Below, in pieces: positions 1 to 11,312 of a DNA stretch of 64,000 nucleotides. The DNA is taken from assembly GCA_028386065.3 (NCBI GenBank), contig JAKUCV010002740.1, positions 1 to 64,000 of the forward strand, written 5' to 3'. This DNA comes from Turnera subulata (lineage: Eukaryota; Streptophyta; Magnoliopsida; Malpighiales; Passifloraceae). The notes beneath the pieces were generated by a model that was given only the letters and a program-made list of their open reading frames with translations, ran no database searches and was not told the origin of the DNA. Positions within the stretch are counted from its first letter, which is position 1, and every line of letters starts with the position of its first letter. The translations under genes were made by a program, and so were the position numbers.

Positions 1-35
<35 letters not shown>
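1..35. repeat. Homopolymer C run at the window edge
   Basis: The first 35 bases are all C, followed by ordinary AT-rich sequence. A pure C run this long at an edge is either a genuine poly-C tract or an assembly artefact next to a gap. The sequence alone cannot decide. Confidence 0.8.
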
Positions 36-75
36 TTTCAATGTTTTTCCCACGCTTTTTAATTCTCTTTTTTTC

Positions 76-249
76 GAAAACATTAGTCGCCGTGTTCTAA
101 CACTAGTTTTGCTTGTTCTGGATGATGTTTGGAGTGACGATATAAATTGTCGGGAGTTTTTGCTCAAACCTTTCAAGTCCGTGGCAAAAGGAAGTAAGAT
201 TGTTGTTACAACTAAAGATGAAAGGCTTGCACCAAGTTTGCGTCTGTGA
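76..249 (+). pseudogene. NB-ARC (NBS-LRR disease-resistance) fragment
   Basis: The forward frame through position 103 encodes the kinase-2 motif (LLVLDDVW) and, about 20 residues later, the RNBS-B motif (GSKIVVTT). In this spacing they mark the nucleotide-binding domain of plant NLR immune receptors. The frame ends at TGA 247-249 and nothing after it resembles GLPL, MHD or leucine-rich repeats. No P-loop is visible upstream because the window starts there. Only about 55 residues survive, so this is a truncated relic or the edge of a damaged gene. The family call is strong; that it is a pseudogene is inferred from the early stop. Confidence 0.75.
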
Positions 250-654
250 TCGTCTTAATGGTTGTAACACTGTTCCATTGCATTTTATCAAACACATAGG
301 GTGCAACATAACATCCACACTATCGTCCAACCTCTTTTAAACATAAATGGGTAAATCCACATGCTTCACAATCGACTATATTGCACCGATATCGTATTTC
401 CAATACTCGCTACACTCCAAAGTTTCCATTTTCTCAAATAGTTGCTCCCTCAACCAATACATGGTACAACCATACAAAATACAAACATGTCAACTATCAG
501 CTTTATACAACAGAACCAAATTCAATGATTCATAACCCTACAAACTCTATGGTGACAAACATTCCACACTGACATATTCTACGCCCAGCAAGGACATATT
601 CTACGACCAGAAAAAATACAACGAACTAGCAATGACTAGGAACAAAAGCACAAA
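250..654. other. No gene seen
   Basis: Short ORFs here show no recognisable domain or codon pattern. It lies between the NB-ARC relic and the minus-strand GRF pseudogene, and may include the latter's 3' flank. Confidence 0.5.
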
Positions 655-1039
655 CTAACGGGCCCTATCTCGTTCAACCACCGACATTCGCATATTTCTT
701 GCCTCCGTCTCAAGCATTTCCACCTGTATCTTCAACTTATCGTTCTCCTCCAACAATCTTGTTTGCTGCATAAACGCTTGCTGTAGTTCAGAACGCTGCC
801 CCGTATTCTCTTTCTTCAACCACCAAAATGACAGGTCTCGCTCGTCATGTCAACGGTGGATCATACCAAATGAAGAAATTACACTTCCTCCCCATTGTGT
901 TGTCCAACCTACCACACCCATATAATCACCTTTCTGGATTGTTTGGAGTTGTTGAGACACGCAACGGTGTCAGAATGCCACAATCACAGAGACATGACTC
1001 CCACTCATGCCGAAAATTGGATGACCCAGATGAACTCAT
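655..1039 (-). pseudogene. GRF-type zinc-finger plus coiled-coil protein, broken
   Basis: Read on the minus strand from an ATG at 1039, the product begins with a Ser-rich leader, then shows the GRF zinc-finger pattern: CxCG, a PLR segment, an NPER segment, YGC, a Cys before FFIWYDPP. GRF fingers bind single-stranded nucleic acid; small plant proteins pair one with a C-terminal coiled coil. The coiled coil is also visible (about 730-660, rich in Leu, Glu and Gln), ending at a TAG (655-657). There is an in-frame TGA right after NPER, and the finger and coiled coil are in different frames (385 bp, not a multiple of three). It therefore carries at least one stop and one frameshift. Such genes are often carried by plant DNA transposons, so a transposon origin is possible. 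Confidence 0.65.
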
Positions 1040-1892
1040 CTAATCAGGGAAAAAAAATAAGATCTAATTAGCAAGTTAAGTTAGAGTCAGCTGGGTTGTA
1101 AAAAAAAAAATTGTTTCAGTAACTAAGTTATTTGAATGGAGTAAGAAAAACACGGGTAAAAGAAAAAAAGGAAAAAGAAATTAACGCCACCGACAGAAGT
1201 TTGAAATTCGGGGTGGGATAGAGGCCGGAAAAAACTAGGTTAGAAGGACCCGGTGACAAACGAGTTAGGGGTGGGGGGGGGGGGGGGGGGTGGGGCGTGT
1301 CGCGGGTCGTGGCACTGTACACTTGGGTCAGATAGGTCTCGGACGAGTCTAGTCCCACATGACACGTGTTAAGTTAGGATTGAACCACGACACAGAAGCG
1401 CGCCAGCCGGGATCGACCCACCACGTGGCGCGGCCACATTGGGCATGTGCCAATTGGGGTGAACAATTGCTCAATTTTGAGTTTAGGCGATTTGAAAAAT
1501 ATTTGGATGGGTCAATTGAACAAAAATCTAATAACTCAAAGGGAAAATTGAACATTTTGTAACCTGATACCAAAACTGATTTTTGTGGGATAACATAGGG
1601 GGCATAAGGGTATTTTACCCTTTAATTTTTCATGTTTTTTAATTTGTTATTTTTATATTTGATAAATTAATTGTTCCTTATATTATTATTAAACATTTAT
1701 TATTTTTTATACTTTTTTTATTACTCTTCCATTTTTATCTTTTCCACTTTTTAATTTTTTCCTTTGCATAGTATTAGTTTTTTATTTTATTTTCCAGATT
1801 TTTATTGTATTTTTTGTTTTAATATTTTTCTCTGCATGATATTACTTTAATTATTTAATTAATTATTATATTTTACTACTTTAATACTTTTC
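1040..1892. other. Non-coding, with an 18-nt G run at 1273-1290
   Basis: No coding signal was found. 1200-1560 is relatively GC-rich and holds an uninterrupted run of 18 G. From about 1600 the sequence becomes very AT-rich. Confidence 0.5.
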
Positions 1893-2148
1893 GGAATAAA
1901 GTGTTTTTTCATCCTTGTATTAGACTTCAAAGTTGGAAGTCATCCCTCTATTAGATTTTGGCTTGTTTTCATCCCTCTATTTGTGAAGTTTGTCTTATTT
2001 TTTTTCTTGTGTTCGCCTTTTTGGCCTATTTAGAGGGATGAAAACAAGCTAAAACCCATAGACAGAGGGATGAAAACAGACCAAAACCAATACAAGGATG
2101 ACTTTCAACTTTATGGTCTAACACAAGGATGAAAAAAGACTTTAATCC
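1893..2148. mobile_element. Mutator-like foldback MITE (256 bp)
   Basis: The two ends are long imperfect inverted repeats: the left begins GGAATAAAGTGTTTTTTCAT and the right, read in reverse complement, begins GGATTAAAGTCTTTTTTCAT. Similarity continues inward for about 100 bp, with internal copies of a TTTTCATCCCTC motif. Flanking direct repeats are AATACTTTTC (1883-1892) and AATATTTTTC (2149-2158), a 9-10 bp duplication with one mismatch. Long TIRs plus a 9-10 bp TSD fit a non-autonomous Mutator-like element. There is no coding capacity. The larger element at 52702-53676 has similar termini. Confidence 0.75.
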
Positions 2149-2920
2149 AATATTTTTCTTTGCATAGTATTTTTTTCAATTTTTTATATTTTAATACTTT
2201 TATTTCTATATAATATTAATTTTTATTTATAAATATTTTATTTTGCTATTTTAATAATTTTTTTGCATAATATTAGTTTGATTTATTTATTTAATTATTA
2301 AAATAAAATTTGAGAAAATGGAGAAAAATATATAATTTGAAAAAAATTATGTTTATATAAGTTTTTTAAAAATTATTTTTATGTATATCTATACTATCTA
2401 TAAAAGCTTGACCTCCCCAAATTGAAAGACTAAAATACCCTTATTTAATATTATATTAATGATAACAAATAATGAGTGATACGTCATACGCTTAATGAAT
2501 GACATGTAGTCTATTATAATAATTCTCTTATAGTATAATAGTGAGAAAATTTATAGAATTACCTTCTTTATTAAATATATAATTTAGAATATCAAGAATA
2601 TCAACAAATTACAAGTCAAGAGCAATGATTATGAAGACGAATAATCGTGAGAACTCATGAGGGATGTGCTCAAAGTTTATTGAAACTATCTAATAATCAA
2701 ATTAATATATAAATAATGAAAGCATCTAATAATGAATAGAATAATTTTCTTTGTATTGACTTTAAAAAATCCAGAAAACATATTACGATATCTTATATAT
2801 CCAAATAAATAAGATATATATATGTAAAAAATATAAATAATTGAGAAAAAACAGAAAATTTTTAAAATATATCATGCTACATAAAAAAATTTAAAATAAT
2901 TAATATAAAACACACAAATA
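2149..2920. other. AT-rich non-coding sequence, possible Helitron 5' border at 2388
   Basis: No ORF of interest. At 2388 the sequence TCTATACTATCTATAAAAG resembles 5' ends seen in plant Helitrons (TC start, Tyr-Thr-type TCTATAC opening). A weak matching 3' hairpin lies near 17670. The border is speculative. Confidence 0.3.
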
Positions 2921-2967
2921 AATTGTACGTGCCTCACGCGCTGCAAAAAAAAAAAAAACATCCAAAC

Positions 2968-5090
2968 ATGGCGACTCAAGAATTCAGAAGGCGATGGAGA
3001 AGCAACCAAGGAAACCAACGTCATGAGAGATGGCAGAATTCGGTGAGGGGAAAAGGATTGGGAGACGACCGGTGGGGAGCAAAGGCGATGAACAAACCTA
3101 GACCTCTGTATTTCTCGAGATGGTCAAGGAACTACATCCAGCGAGCGGTGGACAGTGGCAAGGCGGTGACTGTGTACATTGAAGGTATTCCAGATGATTG
3201 GAGAACCTTAGACGTGTTTAAGGAGATGTCAAGAGTGGGGACAGTTATCGATATTTTCATCCCTGGTCTTCGTAGATGGAATGGTGTTCGTTATGGCTTT
3301 GTAAGGTTTATGAATGGGGGAAGGATTGATGAGATTGTAGCAAAAATCAACAATGGTTAGAGGAACGGTGGTGTTATCCAGGCAAATGTTGCCAAAGATA
3401 GGAGGAGAAAGGCGACTTCAGGGCGGGTTCAGAAAGAGGAACAAGTGAAAGAAGCAGTTAGAAATGGTGCAAATGTCAGAGAGGGTTTGTCCTTTAAACA
3501 GGCAGTCAATAAATCCTGTTCAGAATCATCTTCATCTCATGAGGGTTGGGAAAAGGAATCAGGGGGCATCAATAGTTTTCAATCCCAATCAAGAATGCTT
3601 GAAGCGTATGAGCACTTGTGCTTTTGGTGTAACTAATGAAGGTAGTAATATTACTGAGTTAGGGGCGAGCTTGGCTTCAAAGTATGGTATTTCTGTCCAG
3701 ATCAAATCGTTGGGCGGTAACTATCTTCTTGCGGTATTCAAAACGAGAGAGGAAATGATCTCGTGTGAAATCAGTGGATAAATGCAATGATGGTAGCTTG
3801 CTCATGTTTAGGCAGTGGGAGGAGGGTGACTGTGGTTCCAGTAGAACCTGTTGGTTGAATGTGCATGGGGTACCCCCGCATGCTTGGTGTGAGGATTTTT
3901 TTAATCTCTTGGCTATCAGATTTGGGGGGTTTTATTAAGTTTCTTAATAATCTGGAGAACAGCAACAACCTTGAGGTGGCTAGAATTCAAATCATGACCT
4001 CTTACAAGAATCCAATCTCACGCAGTTTTAAAACAAAGATTGGTAAGAAGTTCTATGATGTTAATGTATCTGAAGTTCAACCTCGTTGTTCTTTGGAACC
4101 TTTGGAAATTCATCAATCTCCTGGCGCCTATGATTGGGATAGTATTAGCATGGTACCATGTTCATTCTCGTCGGGGAGGAAACCAGTGGATCAGTCAGGA
4201 AGTGAAGTCCAGCTGACAAAAGAGGAAGGAGGAAAGGCTTCTGAGGACCCATTTGGAATCGTAGATACTATCAAACGCCTCGACAAAGGGAAAAAGGTGT
4301 GCTATGATTGTGACCAGGAGAGAGATGCGGTTAATGATCGAATTCCATTGGCTGGTTCAAAACATGGGAGCCTGCTTGATGGTTTGCCTAGTCCCCAAGA
4401 GCGTGTTGCTGGGATGGTTATCAAACCAAGATTTGAGCGCAGCCAATCTGATTCTTCAGAATACCAAATGTCGATCGTCAAGACTCTGAATCATACCAGG
4501 AGTGGGCCAAAGCCTGGGGCTTTGATTCATTTTGAGAACAGTCCAGCTAGGACCACTGTTGAGAGTTCTTTCATGGGCCATTCAGCACAGCCCGTTGGAG
4601 ATGCAATTAAAAGAAGTATGACTCGTCAATCTCCACCTGTCTTATTGGAAAACTCTATGTCGTCTGAGGGTGAAGGTAATAATTTACATGTTTCCAATTC
4701 GGGACAGTTGATGTCTGATGGGGAAAGATCTGAACCAAATCTAAATGCTCTGATAAAGAGACTCTTCTCAATATTGGATAGAGCTAAACGCAACAGTACT
4801 CTCAGGGTAAAGAGAAAGAAAAAGATCACTGCGGGTCTATCAAATCTCTGTCTACCGGGGATAGTTCCACTCAAGACTCAGAAATTAAGACAGGGAACAG
4901 GAGAGTAATTAAAAAAACAGATGAGTCTGCCGCAGAGGTTCAAAGGGATTTGGAGGTGAGCAAAACTATGGAGATAGGAAGAAGGCTTGGATTGGAGGAA
5001 GGTGAAGCATCCGGTGAGCTGTTGCAGGTGATTGATGGTCTTATTGAAAAGGAGGATTTGGAATGGGCCAAAGCTAATCCGGATTCTTAA
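2968..5090 (+). pseudogene. LINE ORF1: RRM / DUF4283-type RNA-binding protein, broken
   Basis: From ATG 2968 the product begins with a basic stretch, then an RRM-like fold near residues 60-120 with an RNP2-like VTVYIEGIP and an RNP1-like YGFVRF. This matches ORF1 proteins of plant L1 elements, which coat the element RNA. A TAG at 3358-3360 interrupts the frame. Further downstream (3859-4908) an HAWCEDFFN-like DUF4283 segment is followed by a long low-complexity linker, and a terminal piece ends at TAA 5088-5090. At least one stop and several frameshifts are present. The ORF2 start follows about 50 bp later, the usual L1 arrangement. The domain call rests on motif recognition. Confidence 0.7.
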
Positions 5091-5140
5091 GGTCTGGTTT
5101 CTTTAGCCGAGCTTCTTGTGTGTTGTTTTTGCTTATTCAA

Positions 5141-8100
5141 ATGTTTTGTCTTATTTCTTGGAATGTGCAGGGAATGGGGTCTCCTTCAAAACAGACAATG
5201 ATTCGGGAACTGATTAGAAAAGAATCCGCAAAATTGATTTTGCTATGTGAAACCAAATGTTCTGGCTGGTTGTACGCGGATTATGGGAGAGTTTGGGGCC
5301 AAGGAATTTTTGATTTTGTGGACGTGGGGCAGTGGGTAATTCGGGTGGACTATCTTTGTTATGGGACCAGTCATACTTTAATTGCCAAAGGACATTACCA
5401 AAAAAAAAAATTGCCAAAGGAAGGACCAGGGCCGGAACTGGATTTTATTGAAGGTGTGGTGTGCGGGGATATTTCAATTTCTATTTGTGGGGTTTATGGA
5501 CCCCCTGATGGTGATGATAGAATTTCTCTTTAGGAGGAGTTGACTGTGGTACTAAGAGGTTCTCCTTAGCCTTGCGTGGTAATCGGAGATCTTAATGAGA
5601 TTTTGCTTCCCGAAGATCGATTAAGCGGCAGAATAAACAGGAGAGGGGCTGAAGCTCTTTCCGATTTTGTAACCTCTCTGGAACTATGTAAAGTGGAGTT
5701 GAATGGCAGACCTTTTACCTGGGGAAATTCATTAGCAGCAAGTCGAATTGACAGGGCTTTTTTTAATCCCGAATGGTTCAATTTGTTTCCAACCATCTCT
5801 CTAAGGGCAAGAAGCAAAAAAAAGTCTGATCATTGTCCAATTATTTTGGCTCAATCATCTAAAAATTGGGGTCCAAGACCGTTTCGTTTTCTAAGCTCTT
5901 GGTTAACAAGCAGTGAGTTCGATGGGGCCTTAAGAAGAACGTGGGAGGAGGCATGTCAGAAATTTCCTGGGAAGTTTCGCTTGATTAAAAAATTGGGTTT
6001 TATCAAGCAAGAGCTAAGGATTTGGAACTCTGAAACCTTTGGGAATATTGAAGAATCCTTACGAATGTAAAGCAACGTTAAAAAGAGAGTCTATGGAGGC
6101 AAAAGTCCAGAGTGACATAGCTGAGATTGGGGGACAAAAACACTAAATTTTTCCACTCAATAGCTTGCAATCGAGGCCGTCGAAACGCTATTCACAGTAT
6201 GCTTATTGGTGGTGCTTTAGTTGATGAGCCTGAATTAATTAGGAGGGCTGCGATAGAGTTTGAAGGTTTATTTAATTCCCCCCCACGAGCCAGATTCAAA
6301 ATTGGATCATTGCAATTCAAAAGGCTATGCGATGGTCAGAAGGAATTGTTGGAGAAGATTTTCACAAGAGAAGAAATCAGGGAAGCCTTACATGAGTGTG
6401 ATGGAGACAAAGCCCCTAGTCCGGATGGGTTCAGTTTTGCTTTTTATAAGAAGGCATGGGATTTTATTGGAGACGATTTAATGGATATATTCTTGGAATT
6501 TTTCAATTAAGGATGCCTTCCCAAAGGAATTAAATGCGCTTTCCTTGCATTAATCCCAAAAAAGACGGATTCGAAGCTGTTTGATGAATTTCGGCCAATT
6601 AGCATGATTCGTGGCATCTACAAGGTAGTGGCTAAACTGATGGCAAGGAGATTAAAGATGATCATGCAGGATGTGGTTAGTCCAAACCAATTCGCTTTTA
6701 TTGAGGGGAGGCTCATTCTAGATTGTATCTTCACAGTGTCCGAAGTTATCCACTTATTGAAAAAATCAGGTAGGAGGGCAATTTTTTGGAAAATTGATTT
6801 CATAAAGGCCTATGACTCTATCTCATGGGCCTTCCTTATGGATGTAATGCTAAAAATGGGCTTTGGAGAAAAATGGAGATGGTGGGTTTGGAACTGTCTT
6901 GTCGATTCTAGCCTCAATGTTTTGATTAACGGTTCACCGTCTTGGGAATTTACAATTTATAAGGGGCTAAAACAGGGTGATCCATTATCCCCCTTCTTGT
7001 TTAATCTCGTGGCAGAGGCTCTCACTCAAATTGTCAATCAAGCGATCTCCGAAGGCGTTATTAAGAGGTTTGATGTTCATCAATCACTGCCAATGGTTTT
7101 ACAGTTCGCTGATGATACCCTGTTTATCATCCCGGACGACATGGAATCGCTCTTGAATTTAAAGCGATGTCTTAGATGATTCGAAGCAATGTCAGGCCTC
7201 CAGATAAATTTCCACAAGAGCTCTGTTTTTTGGTGTAAATATTCCAGATTTCAGAATCTGAGAGATTGCAGCTAGTGTGCAGAGCAAGATGGAGAAATTC
7301 CCTATCTCTTACTTAGGATTACCGATTGGAGTCAATATGCGAAGGTCGAAAGCATGGGATCCGATTCTGAATCGAATTAAAAGCCGACTCGCATCATGGA
7401 AAGGAAGGCTTCTCTCTCTGGGTGGACGAATAACTTTGATCAAAACTGTGTTATCTAATCTACCTTGTTGGTTTTCAAAGGAATTTTCTTTTGAGTGGTA
7501 GTGGTGATAGGAGGAAGATGTGTTTGGTAGCTTGGGAGAAGATTACTAGACCAAAGGAGCAAGGCGGGATGGGAATTGAGTCTATCTTGCTAAAGAATCG
7601 ATGCCTTCTATTTAAATGGATGTGGCGGTTCATAAACTATGATCAATCCATTGATTACTCGCCGCCATGGGTTAGTATTATTAACAATTTTCATCGGGCT
7701 GATGTCTCTGAATCATGGCCTTCCTTCCTCATTAATGGAATTTCAGGGAACTGGAGAGATATGTTCAATTCAGGTTCGGATTTTAATGATGTTAGGGGCT
7801 TGGATCGTTTTCTACGATTGTGTTTAGGGGATGGACGTTCTTGCAGATTCTGGCATGATTGTTGGCTCGAAGGGAACCTTTGAAATTGATTTTTCCTCGC
7901 TTGTTTGATAATGCAATTCATCAAAGTGTGGCAGTAAGGGAGGCAGTTAGATGGGATGTGGACAGGTGGGTTGTTGACATTTGTTGGAGAAGACCTTTAT
8001 TTTCGTGGGAACAAGAGAATGTGGAGTCAATAAATCGGAGAATTTCTGGTATCCGGTTCAGGGAGGGAGTGCAAGATTCTTGGTACTGGTCACGAGATAA

Positions 8101-8402
8101 AAATGGCTCTTATTCGGTGAAAGATGGATACCTTGCTCTAACCTCTGCAATTCCTTCGCATCCTCTCTCACCGAATGTTTGGCTCGGATTGGCGCCCCCA
8201 AAGGTAGAATCATTCTTATGGATGGCCTTTCATCACGGTATCGTCACTAGATCTGCATTGCTTCACCGAAGTTTAATTGCTTTTGAGGACTCAATGCGTG
8301 TATTTTGCTTGGATGCGGTTGAAGATAGAGACCACCTTTTCCTTCATTGTCGATACTCTTGGAGGTTATTGGCAAAAATATGTGCTTGGTGGGGTGTTAA
8401 AT
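5141..8402 (+). pseudogene. LINE ORF2, 5' part: APE endonuclease, reverse transcriptase, zf-RVT
   Basis: The endonuclease begins with ISWNVQGMGSP, then has the catalytic Glu in LLCETK (about 5245), GDLNE (5580), a SRIDRAF segment and SDHCPI (5825), all hallmarks of apurinic-type LINE endonucleases. The RT follows at about 6530-7200: FRPIS, PNQFAF, KIDFIKAYDS, GLKQGDPLSP and the catalytic QFADDTLF. A zf-RVT region with conserved Trp, Cys and His residues lies at 8080-8390. TAG near 5533, a stop at 6070 and several frameshifts break the frame. The tail continues at 16359. The intact protein would nick target DNA and copy LINE RNA at the nick; this copy cannot make it. Confidence 0.85.
8398..8402. 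repeat. Target-site duplication TAAAT (left)
   Basis: TAAAT immediately before the LTR at 8403, repeated at 16354-16358 directly after the element. A 5-bp duplication is typical of LTR retrotransposon integration. Confidence 0.85.
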
Positions 8403-8979
8403 TGAAACGCCCCGACCCGTATTTGCCGTACACAGTAAACACAAGCCGGAACTGTGACGACCCGGCCAATCAAGGCCCAGCATACAGTGTATACAACAAT
8501 AGCTCGGGCCCAACGGCCCAAAATAGTAAAACAACATAAATAGCAAAACCGGCCCAATGGCCCAACAATAGTAAAAACATGCACAGCGGAAGACTTATAA
8601 AACTCACATAAACACTGTATGCATAGATGCAAACTATGGATCCGAGTCCTGTCCAAGGGATAACGCCGCAGCCTGTCTGGAATGCACCAAACCTGTACCA
8701 CAAATAACTCATCCTACGAGATGAAAGCCCGCAGGTGAGGGGTGAGTCCGAAGTGCTCACCGACGAAGGAAAGACCATCACTATTCACACTAAAATTACT
8801 CAAGTCGAAAACACAGGCTAAACAGCCCAACCAAAAGACTCGACCCAAAATCGGTCCAAGACCAAAAGACTCAAATAAATTCCAATTAACCAATTATATC
8901 TTTCCGGGCCCCGTCACGGATAAACTAGGGTCGTACCAGGTTATCAACCTGTTCCTGGTGCCAGATCAAAAAGAACCCA

Positions 8980-9207
8980 GGGATAGACATCCCAAATATA
9001 ACAAACCGGGATAGACATCCCAAGCATAGACATGCTTATCACACGAACCCAGATCATGGCCACCACAAAACAGTCTCTAACCATCCGGTCGTACCTCTAC
9101 TTACCACGTGACAATTATATTACACAAAAGACGCAAGGATAAACATCCAAAAACCAACATGGGATAAACATCCCGAACCACAATCAAGACAATGGGATAA
9201 ACATCCC
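8980..9207 (-). repeat. Array of six covarying short hairpins in the LTR
   Basis: Six perfect short inverted repeats share an NRAC loop closed by AT/AT: GGGAT-AGAC-ATCCC at 8980 and 9008, AAGCAT-AGAC-ATGCTT at 9022, GGAT-AAAC-ATCC at 9137, GGGAT-AAAC-ATCCC at 9161 and 9194. The outer stem bases change while pairing is kept, which suggests selection for structure. On the element strand the loops read GTYT. Confidence 0.75.
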
Positions 9208-10526
9208 GAAACCAACCACATAATACTCAACAATGCAATAATCATCAAAACATAATGACCGAGTAATATAGGCACATATTGAAGGAAATCCATCCTCACC
9301 TTGGCCGATTACTCAACTTCGGAGACAATGACCGGTCCGACGCCGGCTCCTCGGGAAACTGCCCGATATCCCAACCTATACCACAAGACAATGCATACTC
9401 ACATAAATGCACATAATCGGTATACTGTGATGCCCAAACTGCGAAATTACCCATCCCGGTTACATATCCTTTATTACTTCCATTTACCGAAAATATTTAC
9501 CGTACGTATTTCCGAATATAATTTCGGTACCATACTTTAATTAAAACTCTTTTCAAAATAATTTCATAAAATAATTATAATTTCCAAAATAATAATCATC
9601 ATAATTTTCTAGAAAAATAATAACCTATTTATAATTTTCAAAAAATATATAGTATTTATCTTTTCTAAATATATATATAGTAATAATATTTTCCAACATA
9701 AAATATATTTACATTTAATTTCGAAGTACATATATGTATATATTTCCATAACTAAAATTTCCAGGCAAAATAATATATGTATATAAAATTTCAGAAATTA
9801 TTTCATGGTACTTATATATTTTTTTCCAATTAAAAGTAGTTTTCCAAAACCAAACTTAATTATTTATCAAAGTAAATATGTTTAATATTTTAATAAAAAT
9901 ACCAGAGTTAAATTGGAAATAATTTTCTAAAAATAACTATATAATTTTTTTCCAAAAATAAATACCAAAATATTAATAAATATATATATAATTTTTGTTT
10001 TTTTAATAACCAGACTGGGCCAAACAGTCAAGCCCAGCCCCATACCACAACCAGCCCAACCAAGGGCCCAGGCGCAAGGTCCAGCCAAGGCATCAGGCCC
10101 GTGGCACAGGCCCGCCTAGCCCAAGCCTAGCGCCCAGCCCAAGATCCAAGCACCCATGCCCAAACAGACGCGGGTCAACCCGACCAGCACACGGATACTC
10201 ACCTTGGAGACAGCGGCGACGGCGCGGCAACGCGAGGGAAGGATAGCGCGGAGTTGGCGACATCGGGGCGACTCCACGGGCGGCAGAAAGGAGGCGGAAG
10301 GCTGACGGCAGCGGGCGCAGGAGAGGAGGAAGCAAGATCCGCGGGTCGCGCGGCGGGTCTAAGGCGCGTCACAGCGGCTACGGCGGCGGAAGGAGGAGGA
10401 GACGACAGAGGTGAGGTCGCGTCGGCCCTGCGAGCACGGTGGTGGCAGCGGTGGCACGAGACTCGGCGCCGGTCGTCCTCCCGTGCACAGTAACGAGAGG
10501 AGGTGACGATGAACAGTTCACCCCGG

Positions 10527-10815
10527 TTTCTTTTTTTCATTTTTCTTCTTTTCTTCTTTTCTGATTTCCATTTTTCTTTCTCTCTTTTTTTTTCTATTTT
10601 TCTATTTGTGATTGGTTCTTCTTTTCTTTTTTTTTTCATCCTTTTTCTTTTTTTTTCCCTCTTTTTCCTCTCTGTTTCTGTTTTTTTTTCTTTTTTTTCT
10701 TTTTCTTTTCTTTTTTTTTCTTTTCTCTCCTTTTTCTTTTTCTCTCTTTCTTTTTTTCTCTTCTTCTCTTCCCTTCCTCTCTTCCTCTCCTTCTCCTCTG
10801 TTTTCTTTCTTTTAT
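10527..10815 (-). repeat. Long homopyrimidine tract in the LTR
   Basis: About 290 bp made almost only of T and C on the plus strand (A/G on the element strand). Low-complexity ORFs across it are compositional artefacts. The same tract recurs in the other LTR at 15745-16040. Confidence 0.85.
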
Positions 10816-11270
10816 AAATCGATAATGTACTGTTAATCATGTGAATGTGTAATAATGCAGGCGGGTCCGATCCGGACCAGAAAATAACTGATACCTCCTT
10901 AGTTATTTTCCGGTGTGATTTTTCGAGAAATTCCGAAACCCGAAAAATACCAACTTAGTTCCAAAAAATCCACGGAAAAATCACGAGCGCGGGAAAACCC
11001 TCGGTTTCGAAAAACGACTCCCGATTTACCTTGAATTAATTACCCAAGATTAATTCAACAGTAAATCACGGTAAAAAGACTTCTACAGTCCCGGTAAAAA
11101 TTAAAAATTTTACCCGGGCTGTTACAGTCTACCCACCTTAAAAAGAATTTCGTCCCCAAAATTCCGTCTTATCCGTGGGTCCTACCACGATAAGCTTCTG
11201 GCACACTCTGCCAGGTGTCCAAACTCAACCCGAGGTACCGCTTATACCCTTAAGCGATATCTCATCCGCT

Positions 11271-11278
11271 TATAAATA
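11271..11278 (+). promoter_or_regulatory. TATA box upstream of antisense ORF A
   Basis: TATAAATA lies 35-42 bp before the ATG at 11313, a plausible core-promoter position with a short leader. It is on the strand opposite to the element's own transcription. Confidence 0.5.
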
Positions 11279-11312
11279 CCAAATCTCATGACCGGCATAC
11301 TCACACACAGTC

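Larger units (their letters stand above)
8403..11126 (-). repeat. 3' LTR of the antisense-cargo element
   Basis: Starts TGAAACGCCCCGACCCG on the plus strand and ends CCCGGGCTGTTACA; on the element strand it reads TGTAACAG...TTTCA. Compared with the other LTR it lacks about 110 bp (the segment at 14228-14335) that holds two hairpin units. It contains in order the hairpin array (8980-9207), an AT-rich zone (9540-10000), a GGCCCA-rich zone (10010-10170), a GC-rich block (10200-10500) and a pyrimidine tract (10527-10815). Confidence 0.9.

Noticed and set aside
8366..8781. Minus-strand ORFs across the LINE-LTR border, repeated at 13528-13895
   Set aside because: They are chance ORFs in the LTR, present in both copies, and have no domain.
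10199..10840. Lys/Arg-rich ORF on the minus strand and Phe-rich ORFs on the plus strand
   Set aside because: They are translations of the pyrimidine tract in the LTR; the same occurs at 15656-16067.
11127..11160. Plus orientation for the element 8403-16353
   Set aside because: The sequence after this LTR is not a tRNA complement, and the one before the other LTR is not purine-rich; PBS and PPT are both correct only on the minus strand.
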